27,682 nucleotides of DNA from the NCBI GenBank assembly GCA_965368405.1, contig CBDUMS010000045.1:1-27682 (forward strand), given 5' to 3'. The notes under the pieces were generated by a model, which was not told the origin of the DNA, did no database searches, and worked only from the letters and a program-made list of their open reading frames with translations. How positions within the stretch are numbered: the first letter of the stretch is position 1; each line of letters opens with the position of its first letter. This stretch comes from S012-113 sp965368405 (GTDB lineage Bacteria; Bacteroidota; Bacteroidia; Cytophagales; Cyclobacteriaceae). The translations under genes were made by a program, and so were the position numbers. Shown here piece after piece: positions 1 through 8,076 of the stretch.

Positions 1-81
1 CTTATAACAACCGCTATACTATGAAATGTTGTTAGGCGATGTAAACATACAGCCATATTGTGCTCTAAAATATGATCTATC

Positions 82-255
82 TCAGGTTTGCTTTTTTTTC
101 TCTGATTTTTTTTCAATTTTCTCGTCGAATAACATCCTTACCGATGGTGAGACAGTATCGTCGTACTGCCCTGAGCGAACAGCCCAGAGAAAGGCTATTA
201 AGAAGCCCGAGGCCACTAGAACTCCAATTATGATAAGTAGTATTATTACTGACAT
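82..255 (-). CDS. ccoS: cbb3-type cytochrome oxidase assembly protein CcoS
   Basis: A 57-residue protein read on the minus strand from ATG at 255 to TGA at 82. It has one N-terminal membrane segment (about residues 3-25, MSVIILLIII...) followed by WAVRSGQYDD, the CcoS signature just after the helix, and then a lysine-rich cytoplasmic tail. CcoS is a small inner-membrane protein needed to insert cofactors into cbb3-type cytochrome c oxidase; its exact role is not settled. The start lies one base beyond the stop of ccoI (stop codon 257-259), so the two are almost certainly co-transcribed. In Bacteroidota the ccoNO structural genes usually follow, which here would be off the left edge. Length and motif fit the family well. 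Confidence 0.9.
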   Translation of the reverse strand: MSVIILLIIIGVLVASGFLIAFLWAVRSGQYDDTVSPSVRMLFDEKIEKKSEKKKQT

Positions 256-256
256 G

Positions 257-2650
257 CTATAATCCTTGTTTTAACGCTAGCCCTTTAACAACAAAGGTAG
301 CAAAAGCCACAACCGAAATACTACTAAGCGGCATTAATATAGCAGCGAAAAGCGGTGTAAGGTGGCCGCTAACGGCAAACGAGATCCCTATAAAATTGTA
401 CAAGAAAGAAATCGTAAAACTGGCAATGATGATACCTCTGGTACTTTTCGCAAACTTAAGATAGTTTCCAAATTGATTTAAGTTGCCCCCATAGAGTATG
501 GCATCGGATGCTGGTGTAAACGCCGTTACATCTTCAGTAACTGCAATGCCAACATCAGCTTGCTTAAGAGCACCGGCATCATTTAAACCGTCGCCGAGCA
601 TGATCACATTCTCCTTCAGCTGCTGCTTATCCATTATATACTTAAGCTTATCTTCGGGTTTCTGCTGAAAAGCTAATTCTGTGGTTTCTGGGAATAAAGT
701 CGCCAGTTTTTCTCTTTCCGATTCGTTATCTCCCGAGAGGACAGTTAAGGCGTATTTGGATACCTGCTGCAATGTATCTTTAATTCTAGCCCGATACACG
801 TTGCCAAAAGTGTAATATCCTTTTACTACGTCGTCGATGCTGAGAGCAACTTTAGTGGTTTCAGCATCGCGAACAGCGTCCTCCATACCTACCCACGCCG
901 GAGATCCTAGTTTTATTATATGCCCATCAATCTCACCGGATAACCCTTTTCCTTCAAGCTCATTAAACTGGCTAGCAGATAGTATCTCCGAAGTATAGGT
1001 TTCAGCCGTTATCATCCTGCTCAACGGATGCGTAGACCCTGAAGCGACAGCGACTACCCAATTCTTTTCTTCCTGCGTAATAGATCCATGATAGTGGACA
1101 TTACCAGAAGTTGTTTTGGTTAGGGTTCCAGTCTTATCGAAAACAATTCGGGTTATAGACCACAATTTCTCAATAACATTCATATGCTTCAGGTAGAACT
1201 TATGCTTACCCAATATAGCCATCGCGTTTCCTAGCGTAAACGGTGTTGCTAATGAGAGCGCACAGGGGCAGGCCACAATCAGAACCGCCGTTACGGAATT
1301 TAAAATCTTAGATGGGTCCTGCCAGGACCAATATCCAGCAGTTACCGCTGCAATAAGCAAGACCCCCAGGGTAAAGTATTTACTAATCTGGTTAATTAGT
1401 GTATTATATTTACTTTCATGTAAAAAAGTATCGCTATTCCATAATTGAGTGAGATAACTCTGAGAAACCTCTCTAACAACTTCTAGCTGCACTGGATGTC
1501 CTACTTGTCTACCCCCTGCGAATATTCTATCTCCTGCCTCCTTCAGGATAGCTTCCGCTTCGCCTGTTACAAAGCTATAGTCGATTGCAGCTTCTTTACT
1601 CAATAAGATGGCATCCGCGGGGATAACCTCTCGGTTACGAACTTCAATAACATCTCCTTCCTTGATTGTTGTAACTTGAACAACCTCTTTGATGCCATCG
1701 GTCACCTTACTAATAGCCAGGGGAAAGTAAGACTTATAGTCTCGCTCAAAAGAAAGGCTATCATAAGTTCTACTCTGAAACCATTTACCAATTAAAAGGA
1801 AAAAAACCAGCCCAGAAAGTGAGTCGAGAAACCCGGGTCCTGTTTGCATAAAAATATCATACAGACTTCTTAAGAATAGGGTTATGATTCCCAAAGCAAT
1901 AGGTACGTCAATATTAATATACTTCTGCGCAAGGCCTTTATATGCCGAGCTGAAGTAGTTGCTCGCCGAAAAGAAAACTACGGGAACTGATAGACCAATA
2001 TTGGCGTAGCTAATAAAGCGTTGAATATCCTGATTTAGACCTTCAAATCCCAGATATTCAGGAAAACTGAGCAACATGATATTTCCAAAGCAAAATCCCG
2101 CCAGTCCTATTTGCAGGTAAAGTCTTCTGTTTTCGGATTTGGCCTTCGATTTAGTAGCATTCTGAAGATTGATTTCGGGCTCATAGCCAACAGTTGCTAA
2201 TAACTCAACGACCTGCTTTAAAGATATTATCGTTGGATTGAAGTCGATCGAAACCTCTTTTCGCACAAAATTTACTCTCGAATGGTTAATTCCATCTCTA
2301 AGGGTATCGAGGTGTTCTAACAACCAGATGCATGAACTACAATGGATAGCCGGGATATGAAAGACTATTTTATTGAGGTCTTCCGAAGCATAGTTTAGTA
2401 AGCTTTCCTGAATTTCGGCATTGTCGAGATAGGCATACTTCTCCTTATAATCTCTGTTCTTTAATGATATACCTGGAGTCTGCTGTAAATCATAATAATT
2501 ACAAAGCCCATTTTCATCGAGAATTTCATAGACCATCTTGCAGCCATTACAACAGAAAGCCTTGTCATCGAAACTAATTAGCTCCTCTTCACAAGGTTCT
2601 CCGCAGTGATAGCAAATCACCTCTTCATGTATAGTCTCATTATTGGCCAT
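257..2650 (-). CDS. ccoI: Copper-transporting P-type ATPase CcoI/FixI
   Basis: A 797-residue P1B-type ATPase that exports copper across the inner membrane for assembly of cbb3 oxidase. Domains in order: an N-terminal cysteine-rich metal-binding region (CYHC at 13-16, CCNGC at 33-37), typical of the CcoI/FixI branch; a heavy-metal-associated domain with CSSC at 104-107; transmembrane helices; the actuator TGE motif (362-364); the CPC metal site in a membrane helix (461-463); the phosphorylation motif DKTGT (505-509); the HP motif (STHP, 539-542); and the hinge GDGLND (686-691). All key catalytic residues are present. The family assignment over CopA rests on the extra N-terminal cysteine domain and on ccoS immediately downstream. 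The cardiolipin synthase gene lies 75 bases upstream on the same strand, so shared transcription is possible. No clear promoter was found in that gap. Confidence 0.95.
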   Translation of the reverse strand: MANNETIHEEVICYHCGEPCEEELISFDDKAFCCNGCKMVYEILDENGLCNYYDLQQTPGISLKNRDYKEKYAYLDNAEIQESLLNYASEDLNKIVFHIPAIHCSSCIWLLEHLDTLRDGINHSRVNFVRKEVSIDFNPTIISLKQVVELLATVGYEPEINLQNATKSKAKSENRRLYLQIGLAGFCFGNIMLLSFPEYLGFEGLNQDIQRFISYANIGLSVPVVFFSASNYFSSAYKGLAQKYINIDVPIALGIITLFLRSLYDIFMQTGPGFLDSLSGLVFFLLIGKWFQSRTYDSLSFERDYKSYFPLAISKVTDGIKEVVQVTTIKEGDVIEVRNREVIPADAILLSKEAAIDYSFVTGEAEAILKEAGDRIFAGGRQVGHPVQLEVVREVSQSYLTQLWNSDTFLHESKYNTLINQISKYFTLGVLLIAAVTAGYWSWQDPSKILNSVTAVLIVACPCALSLATPFTLGNAMAILGKHKFYLKHMNVIEKLWSITRIVFDKTGTLTKTTSGNVHYHGSITQEEKNWVVAVASGSTHPLSRMITAETYTSEILSASQFNELEGKGLSGEIDGHIIKLGSPAWVGMEDAVRDAETTKVALSIDDVVKGYYTFGNVYRARIKDTLQQVSKYALTVLSGDNESEREKLATLFPETTELAFQQKPEDKLKYIMDKQQLKENVIMLGDGLNDAGALKQADVGIAVTEDVTAFTPASDAILYGGNLNQFGNYLKFAKSTRGIIIASFTISFLYNFIGISFAVSGHLTPLFAAILMPLSSISVVAFATFVVKGLALKQGL

Positions 2651-2725
2651 TCGGGCTGCTAAGAAAAGTTATTATTTATTGGTTTGCAATATTGGTTGTT
2701 TTCTGGGAGAATTAGGTGCTCTAAC

Positions 2726-4198
2726 TCACAGAAGTGGGGCTAACAATCTAGAAGCAGACTCTGCGAGTTTACGACGTATTGGGCGTCGTTGCCATCGGCT
2801 AAGGTGTAAGGGTACACAATGGTTTTTGTCGATCTCGAATTGCTTAATCAATTGACTAGCAATTTCATCATCATAAACAAAAGCATTGATTTCAAAGTTT
2901 TGGTCGAAACTTCTAAAGTCCATATTGGCCGTACCAACCGAAGACATAATGCCATCCACCACCATGGTTTTGGAGTGATTAAATCCATCGGTGTATAGAT
3001 AAACTTTAACTCCAGCTTCTAGAACCTCCTTCATGTAAGACATTGATGCTGCCTGTACAATTGGGTTATCTCCTTTATAAGGGAAGATAATCTGTATGTC
3101 TACACCACCCAGTGCTGCCGTAGAGAGTGCCGTTAAAATGGGCTCATTAGGAATAAAGTATGGGGTTGATAACAGCACTTGCGATTTCGCAGTTGCAATA
3201 GCCATAAAAAAGGCTTGCATAATAGAGGCCCAATCCGAGTCGGGACCGCTGGCAGCGATTTGCACCGCTTGGTCACCAACGGATTCAAGCCGAGGGAAGT
3301 AGGCATCGGAAAAGCTAAAGCCTTTATTGCTTACAAAATACCAATTTAACATAAAGAATATCTGTAAGGAATAAACCGCCTCACCATCTACTTTTAGATG
3401 AACATCGCGCCAGGTTATCCTTTTTGTTTTGTTGATATAGCGATCGGCAACATTAATGCCTCCTACAAATCCACATCGGCCATCTATAACCACAATTTTA
3501 CGGTGATCGCGATAATTTGCCCTGCTTAATTGGGGAATGTAAACAGGCATGAAAGGGTAATGTTCAACTCCAGCTTCATCGAATAGCTTTTTAAAAGATT
3601 TATGTAAATGAGACGTGCCTACATCGTCATAAATAAACCTAACTTTTACTCCTTCTCTTGCCTTGCGAGCCAGAATATCCGCCAGCGTCTTGCCAATTTC
3701 ATCATCATCGAAGATGTAATATTCAATATGAATATGATCTCTCGCAGACTCCAGGCATTTAATTAATTCCGCAAATTTCTGCTCGCCATTAATCAGTAGC
3801 TTAACATTATTATTTTGTGTTAAAAAAGAACGATTATTTGATAGGAGCAGCTTGATTATATTGGTCTTTTCCAGAATTTTTTCATTATGAATTAACTTGT
3901 GGGAGGCCACCAAAGCCAGTTGTCGTTCTACGTATTCGCCTATACGCGCCTGGTCGATTGCCGCCTTTCTAGAAAACATTTTGTTTCGCCGATAATCCTG
4001 TCCGAATAGAATATAAATAAGCAAACCTACAATAGGAATAAGAATCATTACCAGTAAATAGGAGTGTGTTTTGAGCGGATTCTTATTCTCAAGCAATAGC
4101 TTTAGTACTGCCAGCAGAACTAGCACATAGTAACCGATTACTACGGTAATTGAAAAATATTGCCAGGCGATGGCATACCACGACCTAACTTCTTCCAT
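2726..4198 (-). CDS. cls: Cardiolipin synthase (phospholipase D superfamily)
   Basis: A 490-residue membrane enzyme that condenses phosphatidylglycerol to make cardiolipin. Two hydrophobic N-terminal segments (about 17-36 and 47-66, ending in LFGQDYRRNK) are the usual PLDNc membrane anchor. Two HxK(x)4D phospholipase D motifs follow: H232/K234/D239 (YRDHRKIVVIDG) and H408/K410/D415 (FNHSKTMVVDG). Both are followed by the expected Gly-rich and Asn residues (FVGGINVADRY; SVGTANMDFRSF). The length matches bacterial Cls (about 480-500 residues). It lies upstream of ccoI on the same strand with a 75-base gap. Whether the link to oxidase assembly is functional is unknown, although cardiolipin does associate with respiratory complexes. 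A perfect TAnnTTTG element lies 43 bases before the start codon. Confidence 0.93.
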   Translation of the reverse strand: MEEVRSWYAIAWQYFSITVVIGYYVLVLLAVLKLLLENKNPLKTHSYLLVMILIPIVGLLIYILFGQDYRRNKMFSRKAAIDQARIGEYVERQLALVASHKLIHNEKILEKTNIIKLLLSNNRSFLTQNNNVKLLINGEQKFAELIKCLESARDHIHIEYYIFDDDEIGKTLADILARKAREGVKVRFIYDDVGTSHLHKSFKKLFDEAGVEHYPFMPVYIPQLSRANYRDHRKIVVIDGRCGFVGGINVADRYINKTKRITWRDVHLKVDGEAVYSLQIFFMLNWYFVSNKGFSFSDAYFPRLESVGDQAVQIAASGPDSDWASIMQAFFMAIATAKSQVLLSTPYFIPNEPILTALSTAALGGVDIQIIFPYKGDNPIVQAASMSYMKEVLEAGVKVYLYTDGFNHSKTMVVDGIMSSVGTANMDFRSFDQNFEINAFVYDDEIASQLIKQFEIDKNHCVPLHLSRWQRRPIRRKLAESASRLLAPLL

Positions 4199-4241
4199 TT
4201 ATACTTTATTATTTATTCTGATAACTCTAACAGAGCTATAT

Positions 4242-4249
4242 CAAATCTA
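4242..4249 (-). promoter_or_regulatory. Candidate -7 promoter element before cls
   Basis: The minus strand reads TAGATTTG, an exact match to the Bacteroidota -7 consensus TAnnTTTG, 43 bases before the cls start. No TTG element lies at the usual 19-21 base spacing; the nearest upstream TTG is about 28 bases away. The match could be chance in this AT-rich gap. Confidence 0.35.
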
Positions 4250-4314
4250 ATCAATATTAAATTTGGATGAGAGGCCTCAATAATAAATGTAGTCATCGGT
4301 CTTAAAGTTTAACC

Positions 4315-4740
4315 CTAGAGGTTTAGCTTTCTTCGAAAGAGGCTATCCATAGAAAAACGACCGGAGCCTATAATCAGATAAACTAGGCCCAGCGCAAGAT
4401 AGAGGTAAGCCTTCTCGGCTTTGCCAAACGGGTCTCCGCCATGGCCTATAAAAGCTGCAACAAACATAGTTGCCGAAACGAAGAAGGCGGCTGGACGTGT
4501 AAAAAGGCCGGCGGCAAGCAATAGTGCTCCAAAAAATTCTGAATAACTTGCACTATAAGCAAATAACGTGGGCAGTGGAAATCCCATTTCTGCCGTTCTG
4601 TTGATAAAACCTTCCGACGGCGGTAGTTTCTTAAGACCATGGCCAAATGCAAGTGCCAAACCTGTGAACACTCTTAGCAACGCCAAAGTAACGTCGGATG
4701 TAAAGGAGTTTTCATGCCCCGAGAAGAGTAATTTTTTCAT
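4315..4740 (-). CDS. DoxX family membrane protein
   Basis: A 141-residue integral membrane protein of the DoxX/DoxD type, with four hydrophobic segments (roughly 19-35, 60-80, 83-98 and 110-127). The family pattern is visible: ALLRVFTGLALAFGHGLKKL in helix 1, YSEFFGALLLAAGLFTRPAAF in helix 2, and a glycine-rich loop before the last helices. DoxX proteins are small quinone-linked or redox-associated membrane proteins of mostly unknown role; some work with thiosulfate oxidation or oxidative-stress complexes. It is divergent from the metallo-beta-lactamase-fold gene, with 68 bases between the start codons, and upstream of cls on the same strand with a 116-base gap. The specific substrate cannot be told from sequence. 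Confidence 0.85.
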   Translation of the reverse strand: MKKLLFSGHENSFTSDVTLALLRVFTGLALAFGHGLKKLPPSEGFINRTAEMGFPLPTLFAYSASYSEFFGALLLAAGLFTRPAAFFVSATMFVAAFIGHGGDPFGKAEKAYLYLALGLVYLIIGSGRFSMDSLFRRKLNL

Positions 4741-4808
4741 AACTGATTTTTTAGCGATCCTTTGAACTATAAAGTTGGTATTTTTATTGATAGGTATAAA
4801 AAAACTAA

Positions 4809-5549
4809 ATGAATTTTATGATGAAAGGTATTAAGATATTTCTCTTGCTTGTTTTGGTCTCATCACAAATATTCGCCAGACAAACGTTTTCGAAGGATAC
4901 CGTGGAAACTAATGATGGCCCATTGATTATCACTTTTGTGGGTCATGCCTCCTTAATTTTTGAATGGAAAGACGAGGTAATTCATATAGACCCTTCATCG
5001 CGAGAGGCAAACTACTATAAACTACCTAAGGCCACTAAAGTATTCGTAACCCATCATCATGGCGACCATTGCGATCCAGCTTCCTTAAAGGCAATTTCTG
5101 TTGATAAAACCAAAACCTTTATGTCGGCGATTGCTCATGAAATATGGAACCAGGGAATGGTTCTTAGACCAGGGCAATCCGTAAATATCGATGGTATGTC
5201 CATAGAAACTTTACCCGCGTACAACCTGGTTCATATGCGAGATGATGGCACGCCCTATCATGTAAAAGGTGAATGCAATAGCTACATTTTAAGTTTTGGA
5301 GGGTTGCGAATATTTATTGGTGGAGATACTGAAAATACTCCTGAAATGAAGGCTATGAAAGATATAGACCTCGCCTTTTTACCCATGAACTTACCCTATA
5401 CTATGACACCCGAAATGGTTGCCGATGCTGCTCAGGCTTTTAAACCTCGGATATTATACGTGTATCATTACGGTAAAAGTAATCTCGATGATATTAGAGC
5501 GCTAATGAAAGATACTAAGGAGGTAAATTTAAGAATTTACCGACTCTAG
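4809..5549 (+). CDS. Exported metallo-beta-lactamase-fold hydrolase (UlaG-like)
   Basis: A 246-residue protein with an N-terminal signal peptide (hydrophobic core about 10-20, likely cleavage after QIFA near 23), so it probably acts in the periplasm or beyond. The fold is shown by THHHGDHCDP (metal-binding His82-His84, Asp86, His87 region), preceded by the strand IHIDP, and then D173 (FIGGDTENTPEM) and H220 (YVYHYG). This spacing is typical of the UlaG-like L-ascorbate-6-phosphate lactonase and NAPE-PLD-like branch, which are metal-dependent hydrolases with very varied substrates. The substrate cannot be predicted. Two further in-frame ATGs at codons 4 and 5 could be the true start; both keep the signal peptide. 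It is transcribed towards cydA, 96 bases away. Confidence 0.85.
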   Translation: MNFMMKGIKIFLLLVLVSSQIFARQTFSKDTVETNDGPLIITFVGHASLIFEWKDEVIHIDPSSREANYYKLPKATKVFVTHHHGDHCDPASLKAISVDKTKTFMSAIAHEIWNQGMVLRPGQSVNIDGMSIETLPAYNLVHMRDDGTPYHVKGECNSYILSFGGLRIFIGGDTENTPEMKAMKDIDLAFLPMNLPYTMTPEMVADAAQAFKPRILYVYHYGKSNLDDIRALMKDTKEVNLRIYRL

Positions 5550-5618
5550 GTTTGTCGCAATTCCAATAAAAACGCTGCCTTTTGTAATAAAAATTACAGA
5601 TCAGTACGCGAGCTATCG

Positions 5619-5626
5619 TAATTTTG
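5619..5626 (+). promoter_or_regulatory. Candidate -7 promoter element before cydA
   Basis: TAATTTTG is an exact match to the Bacteroidota -7 consensus TAnnTTTG, 19 bases before the cydA ATG. The only upstream TTTG (5581-5584) is 34 bases away, beyond the usual 19-21 base spacing, so the -33 half is missing or weak. That could fit a promoter needing an activator, but this is inference. Confidence 0.35.
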
Positions 5627-5645
5627 AGTTCGATTCAGGATATTC

Positions 5646-6971
5646 ATGGAAGACGCACTTTTATACGATAGACTACAATTCGCCTTTACCATTACATTTC
5701 ATTATCTATTCCCCCAGCTTACTATGGGGCTATCGATATTGCTAGTGGTGTTTAAAGGGCTTTACCTAAAGACTGGATTTAAAAAATATAATAAAGCCGC
5801 ACTTTTCTGGGCCAAGGTTTTTGCCTTGAACTTTGTAATGGGGGTAGTTACAGGCATCCCTATGGAATTCCAATTTGGGACCAATTGGTCTCAGTTCTCA
5901 GCCTTAACGGGGAATGTTATTGGCCAACCTCTCGCTATGGAAGGCATGTTCTCTTTCTTTCTAGAGTCGAGTTTTTTAGGCTTATTTCTATTTGGAGAGA
6001 AACTATTAGGACAAAAACTACACTTTTTATCTGCTCTGCTGGTCTGTATTGGCACACAAGCGAGCGGTTTCTTAATTATCGCAACCAATGCCTGGATGCA
6101 ACACCCTGTTGGATACGAAATTTTAGAGAACGGGGAATTCGTGTTAAATAATTTCGGAGCTCTGTTTACCAACCCATGGCTATGGCCATCCTTCCTTCAC
6201 AACCAGGTAGCTTCGCTGGTAACGGCAGCCTTCTTTATGGCAGGTATCGGCGCCTATTATCAATTACGTAATTTGCATGAAGAACAGGCTGGCCTTTACT
6301 TAAAAACAGGAGTTATCGCCGGGTTGATTTCATCAATTTTACTGGCATTTCCGCTAGGCGATATTCTTGCCAAAAAAGTAGCGGAAGATCAGCCTATTAC
6401 TTTTGCCGCTATGGAGGGGCTTTTCGAAACAACGGAAGGAGCGCCCTTGGCCTTAATCGGTCAACCAAATATGAAAGAACAGACCTTGGATAATAAGATT
6501 GAAGCCCCTAATATCCTGAGCTTTTTGACGCATAAGAATTGGGACGCCAAAATAAAAGGTCTCAATGAATATCCCAGAGATCAATGGCCGAGTAATGTTC
6601 CTGCACTTTATTACTCTTACCATATCATGGTAGGTTTAGGCACTATGTTTATAGGGCTAATGGCCCTGGCTGCCTTTCTTTTGTGGCGCAAAAAACTGAG
6701 TAAAGTGCCTGCAATTCTATGGATGCTAATGCTATCGATTCCTTTTCCTTATATCGCGAATACCGCAGGCTGGTATACAGCCGAACTCGGCAGACAACCG
6801 TGGTTAGTATATAATTTGCTAAAGACAGCCGATGGAATATCGCCTGTGGTTTCAGCAGGAAACTCTTTATTTACTTTTATCGGTTTTATTGGCCTATACA
6901 TTCTTCTTGGATTGTTGGCGTTACTTCTATTTGGAAAAATCGTTTACAACGGACCTGAAACTAAACATTAG
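5646..6971 (+). CDS. cydA: Cytochrome bd ubiquinol/menaquinol oxidase subunit I
   Basis: A 441-residue multi-helix membrane protein, the haem-bearing subunit of cytochrome bd, a high-affinity quinol oxidase used under low oxygen. Key residues line up with E. coli CydA almost number for number: H19 (TFHYLFPQLTMG; haem b595/d region), E99 and E107 (AMEGMFSFFLESSF), H185 (PSFLHNQVAS; haem b558), E257 (FAAMEGLFET, in the quinol loop) and the axial methionine near M328 (YHIMVGLG). The GWYTAELGRQPW motif is also present. The protein is about 80 residues shorter than E. coli CydA, which is the short quinol-loop form common in Bacteroidota and Gram-positives. cydB follows after one base, so they form an operon. 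Confidence 0.96.
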   Translation: MEDALLYDRLQFAFTITFHYLFPQLTMGLSILLVVFKGLYLKTGFKKYNKAALFWAKVFALNFVMGVVTGIPMEFQFGTNWSQFSALTGNVIGQPLAMEGMFSFFLESSFLGLFLFGEKLLGQKLHFLSALLVCIGTQASGFLIIATNAWMQHPVGYEILENGEFVLNNFGALFTNPWLWPSFLHNQVASLVTAAFFMAGIGAYYQLRNLHEEQAGLYLKTGVIAGLISSILLAFPLGDILAKKVAEDQPITFAAMEGLFETTEGAPLALIGQPNMKEQTLDNKIEAPNILSFLTHKNWDAKIKGLNEYPRDQWPSNVPALYYSYHIMVGLGTMFIGLMALAAFLLWRKKLSKVPAILWMLMLSIPFPYIANTAGWYTAELGRQPWLVYNLLKTADGISPVVSAGNSLFTFIGFIGLYILLGLLALLLFGKIVYNGPETKH

Positions 6972-6972
6972 C

Positions 6973-8043
6973 ATGGAGATTATTTGGTTGATCATACTGG
7001 CCTTTATGCTAACAACATTTATCATTCTCGATGGTTTCGATTTTGGCGCTGGGATCGTTTTACTCTTTTGGGGTAAAAATGATGCTGATCGAGCAAAAAT
7101 TTTAAAAGCAATCGGGCCCTTTTGGGACGGTAATGAGGTATGGTTAATTGCAGGTGGAGGCGTGATGTTCGCAGCCTTCCCTCTCTTGTACGCTTCCGCA
7201 TTTAGTGGCCTATATCTGCCGCTAATTCTGGTATTATGGATGCTGATTTTTCGTGGCATTGGGATAGAGTTAGCCGGATTAGTAGACAACAGCCTATGGC
7301 GTAATGCTTGGCATTCAGCATTTGGTGTTGCTAGTTTAATGCTAGCCCTCCTATTCGGCATAGCATTGGGCAACGTAGTGCGCGGCGTAAATCTTGGAGG
7401 AATTGAAAATGGCGTGGCGAAATTTAGGCCAAATGAATTCTTTACTCCTTTGTGGAACGAGCATTTTTCTGCAACCGATGTCCACCCCGGTGTAATCGAT
7501 TGGTTTACGATTATCCTTGGCCTGATAGCTGTTGTTACCCTAACTATACATGGCGGAAACTGGTTAATTTTTAAGCTAAGTGGTCCGCTCACCGACCGTA
7601 TTAAAAAAATAAACCGAAATGCTTCAGTTATTTTACTGCTTCTGATCGTCCTTTCCGTGTTCAGCTGGCGTCATGTAACCCCCAATTCACTCGATAATTT
7701 CTATCAGAATCCCTGGCTATGGGTTTTTCCTATGCTAGCATTGACCGGTTTAACCGGGCTTGTTTTAATTAATAGAAGTCGAAAAGATTGGCACCCGTTC
7801 GCATATTCCAGTTTGTTTATCCTGGGTTCATTCGCTTCGACTGTTGCTGCACTATTCCCGGTGATGCTGCCGAGCACAAATAACATATCACCTGATCTTA
7901 CCATCTACAATACCTCAGCGCATAAATATGGCCTCGAGATTGGGTTGATTTGGTGGCCCATTGCTATGGTTTTGGTAATCGGCTATTTCTGGTTTTTGCA
8001 TAAAAAGTTTAGTGGTAAACTCGATGACATCGATTACCACTAA
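6973..8043 (+). CDS. cydB: Cytochrome bd oxidase subunit II
   Basis: A 356-residue membrane protein pairing with CydA to form cytochrome bd oxidase. The start chosen is ATG at 6973 (MEIIWLIILAFMLTTFIILDGFDFGAG), one base after the cydA stop. The reading frame is open further upstream inside cydA, but that part lacks CydB character. The N-terminal LDGFDFGAG, then GPFWDGNEVWLI and the FRGIGIELAG region, are CydB hallmarks. About eight to nine hydrophobic segments are visible, and the length fits the short form of the family. It ends 33 bases before the convergent ccsBA stop. That gap cannot hold a CydX-type small subunit gene. Confidence 0.95.
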   Translation: MEIIWLIILAFMLTTFIILDGFDFGAGIVLLFWGKNDADRAKILKAIGPFWDGNEVWLIAGGGVMFAAFPLLYASAFSGLYLPLILVLWMLIFRGIGIELAGLVDNSLWRNAWHSAFGVASLMLALLFGIALGNVVRGVNLGGIENGVAKFRPNEFFTPLWNEHFSATDVHPGVIDWFTIILGLIAVVTLTIHGGNWLIFKLSGPLTDRIKKINRNASVILLLLIVLSVFSWRHVTPNSLDNFYQNPWLWVFPMLALTGLTGLVLINRSRKDWHPFAYSSLFILGSFASTVAALFPVMLPSTNNISPDLTIYNTSAHKYGLEIGLIWWPIAMVLVIGYFWFLHKKFSGKLDDIDYH

Positions 8044-8076
8044 ATACTTCCTTTTATCCGATGTATTCCAACGCCG

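Noticed and set aside
1..56. Minus-strand frame from an ATG at 56 running off the left edge (MAVCLHRLTT...)
   Set aside because: It does not resemble the N-terminus of CcoN, expected next, and only about 18 codons are visible. I cannot support it as a gene.
26..262. Plus-strand 78-residue open frame
   Set aside because: It lies opposite ccoS, whose sequence on the other strand is a clear family match. The plus-strand product has no recognisable features.
6832..6972. Upstream extension of the cydB reading frame inside cydA
   Set aside because: The extension overlaps cydA by 140 bases and has no CydB similarity. The ATG at 6973 starts the typical CydB N-terminus.
6927..7592. Long minus-strand frame (221 residues) opposite cydB
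   Set aside because: It is a shadow of cydB: it is basic and Ser/Pro/Asn-rich, lacks domains and overlaps a well-supported gene throughout.
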